Source of the DNA: Opitutia bacterium
GTDB taxonomy: Bacteria > Verrucomicrobiota > Verrucomicrobiia > Opitutales > Opitutaceae
Reading direction: 5' to 3'
Length of the DNA stretch: 64,000 nt
Assembly: GCA_003142955.1 (NCBI GenBank)
Contig: PLOH01000105.1
Location: forward strand, 1 to 64,000
The position numbers and the translations under genes are program-made. The first letter of the stretch is position 1. Each line of letters starts with the position of its first letter. Under the pieces are notes generated by a model that saw nothing but the letters and a program-made list of their open reading frames with translations, was not told where the DNA came from and ran no database searches. Below are positions 1 through 10,160 of this stretch, piece after piece.

Positions 1-34
1 TCCTCGTGCGCTCGCGAACCGATTGGGGTGCGGG

Positions 35-60
35 TGTAGGAAGCCCGCTTGCGGGCGATC
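35..60. repeat. REP-like palindromic repeat, family A (TGTAGGAAGCCCGCTTGCGGGCGAT)
   Basis: Same layout as copies at 5383, 25201/25236 and 29256/29376: GTAGGA(A)GC-NN-GCTTGC-NN-GCGAT with internal hairpin CCCGCTTGCGGG. Confidence 0.7.
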
Positions 61-195
61 ATCGGCCGCAAGAGACCTTCCTGCATGATCCCGTAAGCCG
101 GAATGTGCCAGCCAGAGCGACAGGGTCATTCGATTGGCCACAGTGCCCACGCATGCGTGCGAGTGGAGGGTGATACATCTGCATCGTTCCACCGG

Positions 196-1128
196 TCAGC
201 GCGGTGCCGGTCCGCCGATCCCAGGCGCGCGGCGCAGCGCGACGACCAGCTCCTGGAAATCCCGAGGCAACGGTGCATGCAGGTCCAGAGACTGCGCCGT
301 GATGGGATGCAGGAAAGCGATCCGCTCGGCGTGCAGCATGACGCGGGAGGAGTCGGGCAGCCGGGGATTTTGTTTCCAGCCATAAGTCCGGTCGCCGAGC
401 AGCGGGTGGCCGATCGACTTGAGGTGCACCCTGATCTGATGCGTCCGGCCGCTGTGGATCCGGCACCGCACCAGCGCCGCCTGGTCTCCAAAAACCTCCA
501 CCACCTCCCAGTCGGTCCGCGCCGGGCGGCCGCCTTCCCCCACCGTCATCCGTTCGCGATGCACCGGATGGCGGCTGATGGCGCGTTCGATCACGCCGCT
601 ACGCAGCCGGGGCACGCCGGAAACCAGTGCGAGGTATTCCTTGCGCAGATGGCGTCCGGCAAATTGTTCCGACAGCCCGCGATGGGCCTGATCGTTTTTC
701 GCCACGAGCAGCACGCCCGACGTCTCCTTGTCGAGACGATGGACAATGCCCGGGCGCTCGACGCCGCCGACGCCACTAAGTCCGCCGGCACAATGCGCGA
801 GCAGCGCATGCACCAGCGTGTCCTCGCCCGTGCCCACGCCGGGATGCACGACCATGCCGGCAGTCTTGTTGACCGCCAGCAGATGTTCGTCCTCATACAA
901 AACGTCGAGGGGGATCGAGACCGGCTTCAGCTCGGCGGGCACAAGTTCGGGCAGGGAGAACTCGACCCGGTCGCCCGTCTTCACCTCGTCGCTCTTGCCG
1001 ATGGTCACGCCATTGCGCTGCACCAGGCCGGCCTCAAAGGCCCGCTGCAACGCGGCCCGGCTGTGCGCAGGAAACGCCTGTGACAGCACCTTGTCGGCGC
1101 GCGCGCGGCGGATCCCCTCGGGTACCAT
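196..1128 (-). CDS. RluA/RluD-family pseudouridine synthase
   Basis: S4-like N-terminus, HRLDKETSGVLLVAKN motif, GRTHQIRVHLKSIGHPLLGD; ORF extends to 1170 but the start is probably the internal Met. Confidence 0.93.
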   Translation of the reverse strand: MVPEGIRRARADKVLSQAFPAHSRAALQRAFEAGLVQRNGVTIGKSDEVKTGDRVEFSLPELVPAELKPVSIPLDVLYEDEHLLAVNKTAGMVVHPGVGTGEDTLVHALLAHCAGGLSGVGGVERPGIVHRLDKETSGVLLVAKNDQAHRGLSEQFAGRHLRKEYLALVSGVPRLRSGVIERAISRHPVHRERMTVGEGGRPARTDWEVVEVFGDQAALVRCRIHSGRTHQIRVHLKSIGHPLLGDRTYGWKQNPRLPDSSRVMLHAERIAFLHPITAQSLDLHAPLPRDFQELVVALRRAPGIGGPAPR

Positions 1129-1198
1129 GTAAGAACTCGGCTGCAATCGCGCCGACCCTGAACGGCCCACGCCGCCCCGGCAAGCCCGCGACGTACGG

Positions 1199-2320
1199 TC
1201 ACCCTTTGCCCAAAAGGTAGACCGGATTCAGTTTTTGCAGCGCCTTGGGCAGAAACAGGCCGTCCTGGCGAATCAGTTTGCCGTCGAACCAGATCTCGCC
1301 GCCGCCGTAGTCCGGGCGTTGAATGCACACCATGTCCCAATGGACTTGGGACTTGTTGCCGTTGCCGCAGTCATCGTAGGCCTGACCGGGGGTGAAGTGG
1401 AACGAGCCGGCGATCTTCTCGTCGAACAGGATGTCCCGCATGGGCTGCAGGATGTGCGGGTTGAAGCCGAGGGCAAACTCCCCGATGTAGCGCGCGCCTG
1501 GATCGCTATCGAGGATCTCATTCAGGCGCCGCGTATTGTTGGCGGTGGCTTCGACAATGCGGCCCTGCTTGAAGACCAGGCGGATCTGGTCGAACGATGT
1601 CCCAAGGTAGACCGTGGGGGCGTTGTACTGCAGCACCCCCTCGACGCTCTCCTTGACCGGACACGAGAAGACCTCGCCGTCGGGAATATTCCGCAGCCCG
1701 CCACATTCCTTCGCGCCAATGCCCTTGATGGAGAAACTCAGGTCCGTGCCTGGGCCCTTAAGCTGCACCCGGTCGGTGCGGCACATGAGGTCCCGCAGCG
1801 CATTCATGCCCGGCGTCATGCGACGGTAGTCCAGCGTGCAGACGCGGAAATAGAAATCCTCGAATACCTCGGTACTCATCCCCGCCTGTTGTGCCATGGC
1901 CGGGGTCGGCCAGCGCAGCACGACCCATTTGGAATGGTTCACCCGCCGGTCCTGCACGGGCTTCATCAGCTTGGAGACCAGTTGCACACTGGCGGCGGAA
2001 ATGTCGGAGGTCTCGAAAATATTGGCTGACCCGCGCAGCGCGATGTAGGCGTCCATCTTCTTCATCCGGGCCAGCTCCACCTCGGCATGTGGCGCATATT
2101 GCTCCTTGACCGCGCCCCGCATCAATTCGCGGGTGACCCGCGCCTGGTGAATCTGGGCAAACGGCAAGGCGCCCCGCCTTCGGGCCGCCCGAATCAGCGC
2201 CACGACCATGGCCTCGGGCACGTCGAATGCATCGATCAGCACGCGCTCATTTTCTTTCAGGCTGGTCGAAAAGCCGGTGAGCAATTCCGCCAGCTGGTTC
2301 AAACGGGGATCGGTGATCAT
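1199..2320 (-). CDS. M29-family aminopeptidase (thermophilic metalloprotease-like)
   Basis: Sequence reads as M29 aminopeptidase: N-terminal [31 protein letters not shown]-terminal [28 protein letters not shown]. Confidence 0.85.
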   Translation of the reverse strand: MITDPRLNQLAELLTGFSTSLKENERVLIDAFDVPEAMVVALIRAARRRGALPFAQIHQARVTRELMRGAVKEQYAPHAEVELARMKKMDAYIALRGSANIFETSDISAASVQLVSKLMKPVQDRRVNHSKWVVLRWPTPAMAQQAGMSTEVFEDFYFRVCTLDYRRMTPGMNALRDLMCRTDRVQLKGPGTDLSFSIKGIGAKECGGLRNIPDGEVFSCPVKESVEGVLQYNAPTVYLGTSFDQIRLVFKQGRIVEATANNTRRLNEILDSDPGARYIGEFALGFNPHILQPMRDILFDEKIAGSFHFTPGQAYDDCGNGNKSQVHWDMVCIQRPDYGGGEIWFDGKLIRQDGLFLPKALQKLNPVYLLGKG

Positions 2321-2416
2321 GATGGAACGAAAAGAGCGCGCCCGCCGCCGCGCCGCAAGCGCGAAGCAGTCCGGCGGACTGCCAAGAACGCATCTCAGAA
2401 TTGTCGGCTATTCGAT

Positions 2417-2480
2417 GTGGCATGGGCATCTTGCTTATGTCTGGATACTCCCCTGACCACGGGCGGGACGCCCGTGCCAC
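2417..2480. repeat. Inverted pair of palindromic units, family B (GTGGCATGGGCATCTTGC / inverted GTGGCACGGGCGTCCCGC)
   Basis: CACGGGCG-GGA-CGCCCGTG is a perfect hairpin at 2458-2476; GTGGCATGGGC pairs with GCCCGTGCCAC with one mismatch. Confidence 0.65.
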
Positions 2481-2526
2481 TTTCGCCCAGCCTCGCAAAC
2501 CAACCATCGGGAGATGCGCTCGGCGA

Positions 2527-3729
2527 CTAGCGCGGCACCGGGAGCGGCTGGCCCTCCTCGGGAAAACAGATGCGCGACACGGCTTCTTGAAAATCCGCCG
2601 CGCCCCGAATGATTTCAATCTCCAGTCGCAGATAATACAGGGGAAGCGGAAAGCGCAGGTCGCCGTTCAACCGCACGGCGTCTTTCTCGGTGGTGACGAG
2701 AAACTCCAGTCCGGCCCGGCGCGCCTGGTCAAACACCAGGTCCAGGTCCTCCTGCGTAAAACGATAGTGGTCGAGAAAGCGCTTGGTATAGATGAGATTC
2801 GCCCCGAGTTCCCGGAGAAAATGCTCGAAGCTCTCGGGGGTGGCGATGCCGCTGAAGGCCCCGACGCGCCGGTTCTTGAGAAAATCGAGCGGCTGCCGTT
2901 CCTCCTGGCCGACGCGCTGCAGGTGCCGCGGGCGATGCGCGCACTCGATGATGTCCACTCCCGGGTTATATTTCTGAATCAGTTCCTCCAGCTCGGGATC
3001 GCGGCGGCCCGATGATTTTGTGAGAAAGACATAAGAGGCCCGCCGGAGGTGTTTGACCGGTTCGCGCAGGATGCCGCGAGGCAGCAGATATCCGTTGCCA
3101 AAAGGATTGGTGGTATCCACCAGCAGCAGATTGAGCCGGCCTTTGAGGGGCAGGTACTGGAACCCATCGTCGAGCACCAAGGTGTCGCAGCCAAAACGGC
3201 GGATCGCGTAGGTGCCGGCCTTGACGCGGTTCTTGTCCACGAGTACCACGACGCCGGGCAGGTTGCGCGCCAGCATGAAAGGCTCGTCTCCGGCCTGCTC
3301 CGAGTCGAGCAGCACCTGGGCGCCATCGCTCACCACGCGGGGCGGTGGTTCCTCGGAATGGGTCAACGCGTTCCAGGCGCGGCGCCAAAAAGGCGGGCGT
3401 TTGCTCTTGTAGCCGCGGCTGAGGATGGCGACCTTCCGGCCGCGCTCGGCCAGCGCCCGGGCGAACTTCTCCACCACCGGGGTCTTGCCGGTGCCCCCGA
3501 CAGTGAGATTCCCGACCACGACGACGAGACAGCCCAGTGGTTGGTCATGCAGGATGCGCTCGCGGTAGAGCCAGAAGCGGAGCTGAATCAACCCATTGAA
3601 TAAAAATGAAAGGCCCTGCAAGAACGCTCCGTAGACCGCCGCACCGGTGTCCTCGCGCCGCCCCAGGATCACATCGATGGTGTATTGCTCGAAGGCGTAG
3701 GACTTCCTCTTCAGCCAAAGGGGCGACAT
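2527..3729 (-). CDS. lpxK: Tetraacyldisaccharide 4'-kinase
   Basis: [42 protein letters not shown]-loop signature; [28 protein letters not shown]. Confidence 0.93.
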   Translation of the reverse strand: MSPLWLKRKSYAFEQYTIDVILGRREDTGAAVYGAFLQGLSFLFNGLIQLRFWLYRERILHDQPLGCLVVVVGNLTVGGTGKTPVVEKFARALAERGRKVAILSRGYKSKRPPFWRRAWNALTHSEEPPPRVVSDGAQVLLDSEQAGDEPFMLARNLPGVVVLVDKNRVKAGTYAIRRFGCDTLVLDDGFQYLPLKGRLNLLLVDTTNPFGNGYLLPRGILREPVKHLRRASYVFLTKSSGRRDPELEELIQKYNPGVDIIECAHRPRHLQRVGQEERQPLDFLKNRRVGAFSGIATPESFEHFLRELGANLIYTKRFLDHYRFTQEDLDLVFDQARRAGLEFLVTTEKDAVRLNGDLRFPLPLYYLRLEIEIIRGAADFQEAVSRICFPEEGQPLPVPR

Positions 3730-3808
3730 GCGCGGGGCGGGTGATTGAAGGTTGACGAACAGGGCGGTCGTTCGCTTCGTTATGGTTTCCTAGCATCCAC
3801 GCCGCGTC

Positions 3809-4174
3809 ATGCAACTCAATCTGCTCAAATCAAAGATCCACCGGGCCGAGGTCACCGATAGCAGCCTGAACTACGAAGGTAGTCTGGCCATCGACCCCGA
3901 ATTCATGGCCGCCGTCGGACTGCGGCCGTACGAACGGATCCTGATTGGAAACCTCAACAACGGCGAACGGTTCGAGACCTATGCCATCGCCGCGCCGGCC
4001 GGATCGAAGTCGATCTGCCTGAACGGCGCCACCGCCTACCTCGGCAAACCGGGCGACCTGGTTACCATCATGTCGTTCGCGGTGGTCGACGAACGCGAGG
4101 CCGCCGACTGGCACCCGAAAGTCCTCGTTCTGGCCGACGCCAACCGCCGCATCGTCAAGCAGACGGGTGGCTGA
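3809..4174 (+). CDS. panD: Aspartate 1-decarboxylase precursor
   Basis: [59 protein letters not shown]. Confidence 0.93.
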   Translation: MQLNLLKSKIHRAEVTDSSLNYEGSLAIDPEFMAAVGLRPYERILIGNLNNGERFETYAIAAPAGSKSICLNGATAYLGKPGDLVTIMSFAVVDEREAADWHPKVLVLADANRRIVKQTGG

Positions 4175-4251
4175 GCACAGCCGTCGCGTCACCCAGCCAA
4201 TACACCCAGCCCAGGCTTTCCTTCCGGCCCGGCCCACCTTCCCTTCTTCTC

Positions 4252-5349
4252 ATGAGCTACAAACTCTTCATCCCCGGCCCGGTGGCCGTTTCGGAAAAGA
4301 CGCTGCGCGCGATGACCCAGCCCATGATCGGGCACCGCAGCTCGGACTTCGTGGCGCTCTACCAATCCATCCAACCGGACCTGCAGGCGCTGTTCTACAC
4401 GAAGGACCCCGTTTACCTGAGCACCTCCAGCGCCTGGGGCATGATGGAGGCGGCCATACGCAACGTCGTCAAACGGAAGGTGCTGAACTGCATGAATGGC
4501 GCCTTTTCCGACAAATGGAACGACGTCTCCCTGCGCTGCGGCAAGCCCGCCGGGGGGCTCAAGTTCGATTGGGGCCAGCCGGTCGATCCCGAGGCCGTGC
4601 GGCGCGAACTTTCCACCGGCCAGTACGACGCCATCACGATCATCCACAACGAGACGTCGTGCGGCTGCATGACCGACATCGCCGCCGTCATGGCGGTGGT
4701 TCGCCAGTTCCCCGAAGTGATCTCGATTGTTGACACGGTCAGCTCGTTCAGCGCGCTGCCGATCAAGAAGGACGAACTTGGGATCGACATCATGGTTACC
4801 GGCACGCAGAAGGCGCTCGCGTTGCCGCCGGGCCTGTCGCTGTGCTCGGTATCCCCGCGCGCGCGCGCGCGCGCCGCCACCGTAACGGAGCGCGGCTATT
4901 ACCTCGATTTGGTCGAGTTCCAGGCCAACCACGAAAAGGGCATGACGCCAAGCACGCCGTCGATCCCGCACATCTACGGCCTCCGCTCCAAGCTCGAGGA
5001 CATCAAGGCCGAAGGCGTGGAGCGCCGCTACGCCCGGCACGCCCGGCTGAACCAGCTCGTCCGCCAGTGGGCTTTCGCCAAAGGCTTCAAGCTCTTCCCC
5101 AGGGAGGGCTACGGCTCGGTGACGCTCAACTGTTTTTCCAACACCCTCAACGTCGACCTGCTAGTGCTCGTCAAGGTGCTCAAGTCGAAGCACGGCTTTT
5201 TGATCGACGGCGGTTACGGCAAGCTCAAGGGCAAGGCGTTCCGCATTTCCAACATGGGCGACGAGACGGACGAGACGATGGGCGTGCTGCTGCGCGCGCT
5301 CGACAGCGCCCTGGCCGAAACGCCGTTGCTCACGCCAGGAAAACCTTGA
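4252..5349 (+). CDS. Class V (alanine-glyoxylate/serine-pyruvate type) aminotransferase
   Basis: FIPGPVAVSEKTLRAMTQPMIGHRS; HNETSCG; TGTQKALALPPGLSL; contains a (CG)n tract coding RARARA. Confidence 0.9.
   Translation: MSYKLFIPGPVAVSEKTLRAMTQPMIGHRSSDFVALYQSIQPDLQALFYTKDPVYLSTSSAWGMMEAAIRNVVKRKVLNCMNGAFSDKWNDVSLRCGKPAGGLKFDWGQPVDPEAVRRELSTGQYDAITIIHNETSCGCMTDIAAVMAVVRQFPEVISIVDTVSSFSALPIKKDELGIDIMVTGTQKALALPPGLSLCSVSPRARARAATVTERGYYLDLVEFQANHEKGMTPSTPSIPHIYGLRSKLEDIKAEGVERRYARHARLNQLVRQWAFAKGFKLFPREGYGSVTLNCFSNTLNVDLLVLVKVLKSKHGFLIDGGYGKLKGKAFRISNMGDETDETMGVLLRALDSALAETPLLTPGKP
4856..4874. repeat. (CG)n dinucleotide tract inside the aminotransferase gene
   Basis: Uninterrupted CGCGCGCGCGCGCGCGCGC at the join of lines 4801/4861. 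Confidence 0.95.
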
Positions 5350-5382
5350 GCGGCCGACGTTGCCAAGCCGTCTTCAGGAGTC

Positions 5383-5410
5383 TGTAGGAAGCGAGCTTGC
5401 TCGCGATTTC
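5383..5410. repeat. REP-like palindromic repeat, family A (TGTAGGAAGCGAGCTTGCTCGCGATTTC)
   Basis: GCGAGCTTGCTCGC is a perfect palindrome preceded by TGTAGGAA; matches other family A copies. Confidence 0.8.
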
Positions 5411-5477
5411 GAGGTTGAATTCGCCTGTCTCTCGACTTCGCTCGGGACCCAATCCGTTTCCGTCCGCCTCGCCATGC

Positions 5478-6038
5478 TCAGGTGTCCGAGGCGGGGCCTC
5501 GCGGGAGTTCGCCCAGGCACTCCTCGGTCGTGACCAGCCTGATCTTCCGTCCCTTCGGCAAAAGAAAATCCCGCCAGATGTAATTGTGATGCCGGATGAT
5601 CGTCGGCGCATCCAGGTGCGGACGGTCTCTCGTTGTATGCGCATCACTTACGACAGTCACGTGGAACCCGTGCGCGGCCGCGAATCGCACCGTGGTGTCG
5701 ACGCAAAAATCCGTCGCGCAACCGGTGATCACCACCTCGTCGACGTCCCGGCCGCGCAGCAGCGACTCCAGCCCCGTCTCCAGAAAAGCATCGCACCCGG
5801 CTTTCTCCAAGCGTTCGTCGGCCGCACCGACACAGAGCATGGGGAGAATCTGCCATTCCTCCGAATCGCGCGCGAGGCCCTCAGCGGCATCAGTGTGCTG
5901 GATATACACCACCAGCTCCCGGACCCGGAACGCCTCGGCAAGCGCGTTGATCCGCTCCACGATCGTGTCGGCCTCGTACCGGGGAGGATCTCCCCTGAAA
6001 CATCCGACCTGCATATCCACGATCAAAAGCGCCCTCAT
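5478..6038 (-). CDS. Cysteine hydrolase / isochorismatase-family protein
   Basis: MRALLIVDMQVGCF; VVITGCATDFCVDTTVRFAAAHGFHVTVVSDAHTT; ORF extends upstream to 6104. Confidence 0.88.
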   Translation of the reverse strand: MRALLIVDMQVGCFRGDPPRYEADTIVERINALAEAFRVRELVVYIQHTDAAEGLARDSEEWQILPMLCVGAADERLEKAGCDAFLETGLESLLRGRDVDEVVITGCATDFCVDTTVRFAAAHGFHVTVVSDAHTTRDRPHLDAPTIIRHHNYIWRDFLLPKGRKIRLVTTEECLGELPRGPASDT

Positions 6039-6214
6039 GATGGTTGTGGGTGGCGGATGCACGTGAATCATGTCGCTGCCATCGACGGCAAGTGCAAAAG
6101 GCACGCCACCCTCGCGCGGGCAGGCGCGCGCCTGCGCGCGGCCCGATCAAACCGGTCGACGAAAACTAGAGCTTGAAATTTGCATGGCGGTGGATCACGC
6201 CTTCCGGCCCACTT

Positions 6215-9010
6215 ATGAAGTCCCTGATCATCGCCGAAAAGCCCAGCGTGGCCGCCGACCTCGCCCGCGCCCTGGGCAAGGTTCCGAAGCAGGGCGACCA
6301 TTTCGAGAATGACGAATACGTGATCTCCTCGGCCGTGGGCCACCTGGTGGAACTCGAGATGCCCGAGGACATCGACAAGAAACTTTACGGCTTCTGGCGG
6401 CTCGAAACGCTGCCGATCATTCCGAAGCAGTTCGGGCTCAAACCGATTGAGGAATCCAAGGATCGCTTCGGTCAGCTCAAGAAACTCCTCGCCCGGAAGG
6501 ACATCTCCGAGGTCATCAACGCGTGCGACGCCGGCCGGGAGGGCGAGTTGATTTTTACCTACATCTATCAGCTCGCGAAATGCAAGCTGCCGGTCAAGCG
6601 GGCCTGGATGCAGACCATGACCAACAGCGGGATCATCGAAGCGTTCAAGCACCTTCGCGACGGAGCGCGCATGGCGCCGCTGGCCGAGGCCGCCCGCTGC
6701 CGCAGCGAAAGCGACTGGCTCATCGGCATCAACGGCACGCGCGCCCTCACCAAGCGCATGTTCGGCTCGCGGGCCGGGAACGTCGCCTCGGTTGGACGCG
6801 TTCAGACGCCGACCCTCGCCATCATTTTCGGGCGCGAGCTGGAGATCCGCAGCTTTCAGCCCCGGTCGTACTGGCGGGTCACCGCCGTCTTCCAGGTCAA
6901 GCGGGGCAGCTACGAGGGCGTCTATCAGCGACCGAACTTCAAGAAGGCGGACGGCGACGAACACGACCGGGCCGACCGCATTTGGGACCAGGCGCTGGCC
7001 GAGGCCGTGGTGGCGGCGTGCCAGGGACACCCCCCCGCCCGGGTCGCGGAGAACAAGAAATCCTCCTCCCAGACCGCGCCCCGCCTCTACGATCTGACCA
7101 CGCTGCAGCGGGAGGCCAACAACCGTTTCGGCCTGTCGGCGCGCCGCACGCTCCAGATCGCGCAGGCGCTTTATGAACGGCACAAGATGATCACCTACCC
7201 GCGCACCGACTCGCGGGCCCTCCCGGAGGATTATATCCCGACCGTTTGCGAGACGCTGGCCAATCTCCCTGGCAGCCTGGCCCCGCATGCCCAGACCGTC
7301 CTGCACGCAGGATGGGTGCGGCCCAACAAGCGCATTTTCAACAACGCGCAGGTCTCCGATCACTTTGCCATCATCCCCACGACCTACGAGGCGAAGCATC
7401 TCGACGACATGGAGGCAAAGGTCTTTGACATGATCGCCCGGCGTTTTGTCGCGACGTTCTTTCCGGCAGCGGAATTCGACATCACCACCCGCACGAGCAG
7501 CGTGGCCGGACACGATTTCAAGACTGAGGGCAAGGTGCTCACGTTCCCTGGCTGGCTGACGGTCTACGGTCGGGCCACCGTTGACGAAGACTCGCCGGAC
7601 TCCACCGCCCTGCCCGCGCTCGATCCCGCCGACGGCCAGCCCCCCATGGCCCGCACGATTTCCACCGAATTGCACGGCGAGGCCACCAAGCCGCCGCCAC
7701 GCTACACGGAAGCCACCCTGCTGTCGGCCATGGAAGGCGCCGGCAAGCTCGTCGACGACGAAGATCTCGCCGAGGCGATGAAGGAGCGCGGGCTCGGCAC
7801 GCCTGCCACGCGGGCGGATACGATCGACGGCCTGGTCAATCAGAAATACATTGAGCGCCAGCAACGCGAACTCGTGCCAACGGCCAAGGCGGAGTCGTTG
7901 CTGCAATTCCTCGCTGCCGTGAAGGCCGAGGGTCTCACGAAACCCGACATGACCGGCGAATGGGAATACAAGTTGCGCCAGATCGAACACGGCAAGTTTT
8001 CCCGCGAGAAATTCATGAAGGAGATCGTGGCCGAGACCCGGGGGATCATCGAGCGCGTGAAGGGCTTCGAAGAGGACGACTCGGTCGCGCGGGTCACAGA
8101 CATTCTGTCGCCGACGGACGGTCTGCCGCTGCGCGAAACCCTGCGCGGCTACAAATCACAGGACGGCGAGTTCATGGTCTACAAGATCATCTCCAATCGG
8201 AAGATCGAGGAGGCCGAAGTGCGTGAACTTGTCACCAAAGGAGTCGTCGGACCGCTCGACGGATTCGTGTCGGCCAAGACGCGCAACCGCTTCGCGGCCT
8301 CGCTCCGGCTGGTCAAGGATGAGGAAACCGGAAAATGGAAGGCCGCGCTGGATTTCGGCGACAAGGTTGATCTGGACACCTTGACTCCGTTTTGGACCGA
8401 TCCCCGCACCGGCGCCGAGCTCTGCGAGGCCGGCAACAATTTCGTCCTGCGGGAACACGCTGGCGACGGCTGGAAACAGACGTTTCGGGTTGGGCGCATC
8501 ATGTGTCAAAAGCCGCTGGCCCGCGAGCAGGCCGTGCAGTTGATCGAGCAGGGCAAGACCGAATTGATCCAGGGGTTTATTTCCCGAAAGGGCCGCCCGT
8601 TCGACGCCTTCCTGAAACGGGAAGAAGGGCGGATCGCATGGGAGTTTCCGCCGCGCACGCCAAAACTCGATAAGGACGGCAATCCGATCGCACGAAAGGC
8701 CAAGGCCCCGCCGGACCTGTCGAAAGCCGTCAAGGTCGGGGAGAGCAAACTGCTGGCAGGGGAGATTCTCCAGACCGGCGACGCCTATTATGTCCGCAAG
8801 CCGGGCGACAACGGCGGGCGGGTCGTTTTCACGATCAAGCGCCACCTCTGCCAGAAGGAGATTCCTCTTGAGGAAATCCGCCAGCTGTTGGACACGGGCC
8901 GAACCAACCTCATCGAGGACTTCATCTCCAAGCGCATGACGCCGTTTAAGGCCTTCCTGGTGCTCGCGAAGAATAAGGCCAAGGCGCAATTTGAGTTTCC
9001 CCCCAGGTAG
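6215..9010 (+). CDS. topB: DNA topoisomerase III with C-terminal repeat domains
   Basis: MKSLIIAEKPSVAADLARALG; NACDAGREGELIF; TYPRTDSRALP; C-terminus carries repeated FxSxKxxPFxAFL modules (Toprim_Crpt-like). Confidence 0.93.
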   Translation: MKSLIIAEKPSVAADLARALGKVPKQGDHFENDEYVISSAVGHLVELEMPEDIDKKLYGFWRLETLPIIPKQFGLKPIEESKDRFGQLKKLLARKDISEVINACDAGREGELIFTYIYQLAKCKLPVKRAWMQTMTNSGIIEAFKHLRDGARMAPLAEAARCRSESDWLIGINGTRALTKRMFGSRAGNVASVGRVQTPTLAIIFGRELEIRSFQPRSYWRVTAVFQVKRGSYEGVYQRPNFKKADGDEHDRADRIWDQALAEAVVAACQGHPPARVAENKKSSSQTAPRLYDLTTLQREANNRFGLSARRTLQIAQALYERHKMITYPRTDSRALPEDYIPTVCETLANLPGSLAPHAQTVLHAGWVRPNKRIFNNAQVSDHFAIIPTTYEAKHLDDMEAKVFDMIARRFVATFFPAAEFDITTRTSSVAGHDFKTEGKVLTFPGWLTVYGRATVDEDSPDSTALPALDPADGQPPMARTISTELHGEATKPPPRYTEATLLSAMEGAGKLVDDEDLAEAMKERGLGTPATRADTIDGLVNQKYIERQQRELVPTAKAESLLQFLAAVKAEGLTKPDMTGEWEYKLRQIEHGKFSREKFMKEIVAETRGIIERVKGFEEDDSVARVTDILSPTDGLPLRETLRGYKSQDGEFMVYKIISNRKIEEAEVRELVTKGVVGPLDGFVSAKTRNRFAASLRLVKDEETGKWKAALDFGDKVDLDTLTPFWTDPRTGAELCEAGNNFVLREHAGDGWKQTFRVGRIMCQKPLAREQAVQLIEQGKTELIQGFISRKGRPFDAFLKREEGRIAWEFPPRTPKLDKDGNPIARKAKAPPDLSKAVKVGESKLLAGEILQTGDAYYVRKPGDNGGRVVFTIKRHLCQKEIPLEEIRQLLDTGRTNLIEDFISKRMTPFKAFLVLAKNKAKAQFEFPPR

Positions 9011-9064
9011 CGGACCGGGCGATTGGTAACTCTCTTCCCTCGAGAAGCGTCTTGTTGGTCAAAG

Positions 9065-10084
9065 GTGAACCCCAAACCCAGGTATTATCTGATTGTTCTG
9101 CTCGCCGCTACCAACCTGGCGGGCGCGCTGCTGGCTTGGAACGTCTACCGGGAATCGAAGCGACTGCGTGCGGTTAGCCTCCAGAGCGAAAGCGCGCGTG
9201 CGGATCTGCAGAAACAACTTTGGGCTTTGGAAAAGCGCAAACACGAGCTCGACGCCGAAGTCGCCGGCCTGCGAGCCCGGGGCAATCGCAACGACCTGGC
9301 CAATGGAGACGATCCGGGCCCGGAGGGGCAGGCGTTTGGCGGCCCCGGACGATTTGACCGGCGCGCCAGGATGAACAATCTGGCCGCCCTGCTCGAGAAT
9401 CCCGAGTTCAGCAAACTCTGGAATTCACAGCAGAAGCTGGCCCTCGATTCCCGCTACAGTTCCCTGTTCAAAGGGCTCAACCTAAGCCCTGCCGACCTGG
9501 ACAAATTCAAGAGCTTGTTGGTCGAGAAACAGGCAGCGATCACCGACGTCATGAGTTCGGCGCGGGAGCAGGGCCTGGATCCCCGTAATCCCGACGATCG
9601 GGCGCAGCTGGTTACGCTCCTGCAGACTGCGCAGGCCCAGGTGGAAGCCAATATCCAGCAGACTTTGGGTGCGGCCCAGTTTGCCCAGTACCAAAACTAC
9701 GAGCAGACACTTCCGCAACGCAACGTCGTGACGCAGTTGGCCCAGAGTCTCAGTTACACGGGCACGCCGCTGCAGGATGCGCAGGTGGCTCAGCTCGTGA
9801 ACATTCTCGCAGCGAATACGCCGGCCCAAAATCAAAATGCCAGCGGATTGGGCGGGCTGTTTGCAGGCATGGGCGGCGGTTTCGGCAACCGAACGAGTCC
9901 GATCACCGACGCCGCAATCACCCAGGCCCAATCGATCCTGACCGACCCGCAAGTCACCGCGCTGCAGCAACTCCAGGCCCAGCAGCAGGCCCAGCGCCAA
10001 ATCGCCCAGATGATGCGTCAGGGAAATGCCGGAGGCACAGCGCCTTCAAGCAGTGCCGCCACCCCTCAAGGCGGCCACAACTGA
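9065..10084 (+). CDS. Membrane-anchored, Q/A-rich coiled-coil protein of unknown function
   Basis: Probable GTG start VNPKPRYYLIVLLAATNLAGALLAW (one TM helix) then coiled-coil-like sequence; upstream in-frame start at 9023 also possible. Confidence 0.7.
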   Translation: MNPKPRYYLIVLLAATNLAGALLAWNVYRESKRLRAVSLQSESARADLQKQLWALEKRKHELDAEVAGLRARGNRNDLANGDDPGPEGQAFGGPGRFDRRARMNNLAALLENPEFSKLWNSQQKLALDSRYSSLFKGLNLSPADLDKFKSLLVEKQAAITDVMSSAREQGLDPRNPDDRAQLVTLLQTAQAQVEANIQQTLGAAQFAQYQNYEQTLPQRNVVTQLAQSLSYTGTPLQDAQVAQLVNILAANTPAQNQNASGLGGLFAGMGGGFGNRTSPITDAAITQAQSILTDPQVTALQQLQAQQQAQRQIAQMMRQGNAGGTAPSSSAATPQGGHN

Positions 10085-10160
10085 AGGCACCGGCAGAAAA
10101 CGCTTGTGCGGGGGTTCGGCCGCAGGGTAACGTGGACCTTCCTTCCAATCTGAAACGCCT

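Noticed and set aside
103-1083. 326-aa plus-strand ORF opposite the pseudouridine synthase
   Set aside because: The minus strand has diagnostic RluA-family motifs; this is a shadow ORF.
6120-6135. GCAGGCGCGCGCCTGC palindrome
   Set aside because: Perfect 16-bp palindrome but short and in very GC-rich sequence, within the 5' region of the topB/cysteine hydrolase divergent promoter; could be chance.
6068-7990. 640-aa ORF antisense to topB
   Set aside because: Shadow ORF typical of high-GC coding DNA; the plus-strand frame is clearly TopB and the antisense protein shows no recognisable motifs.
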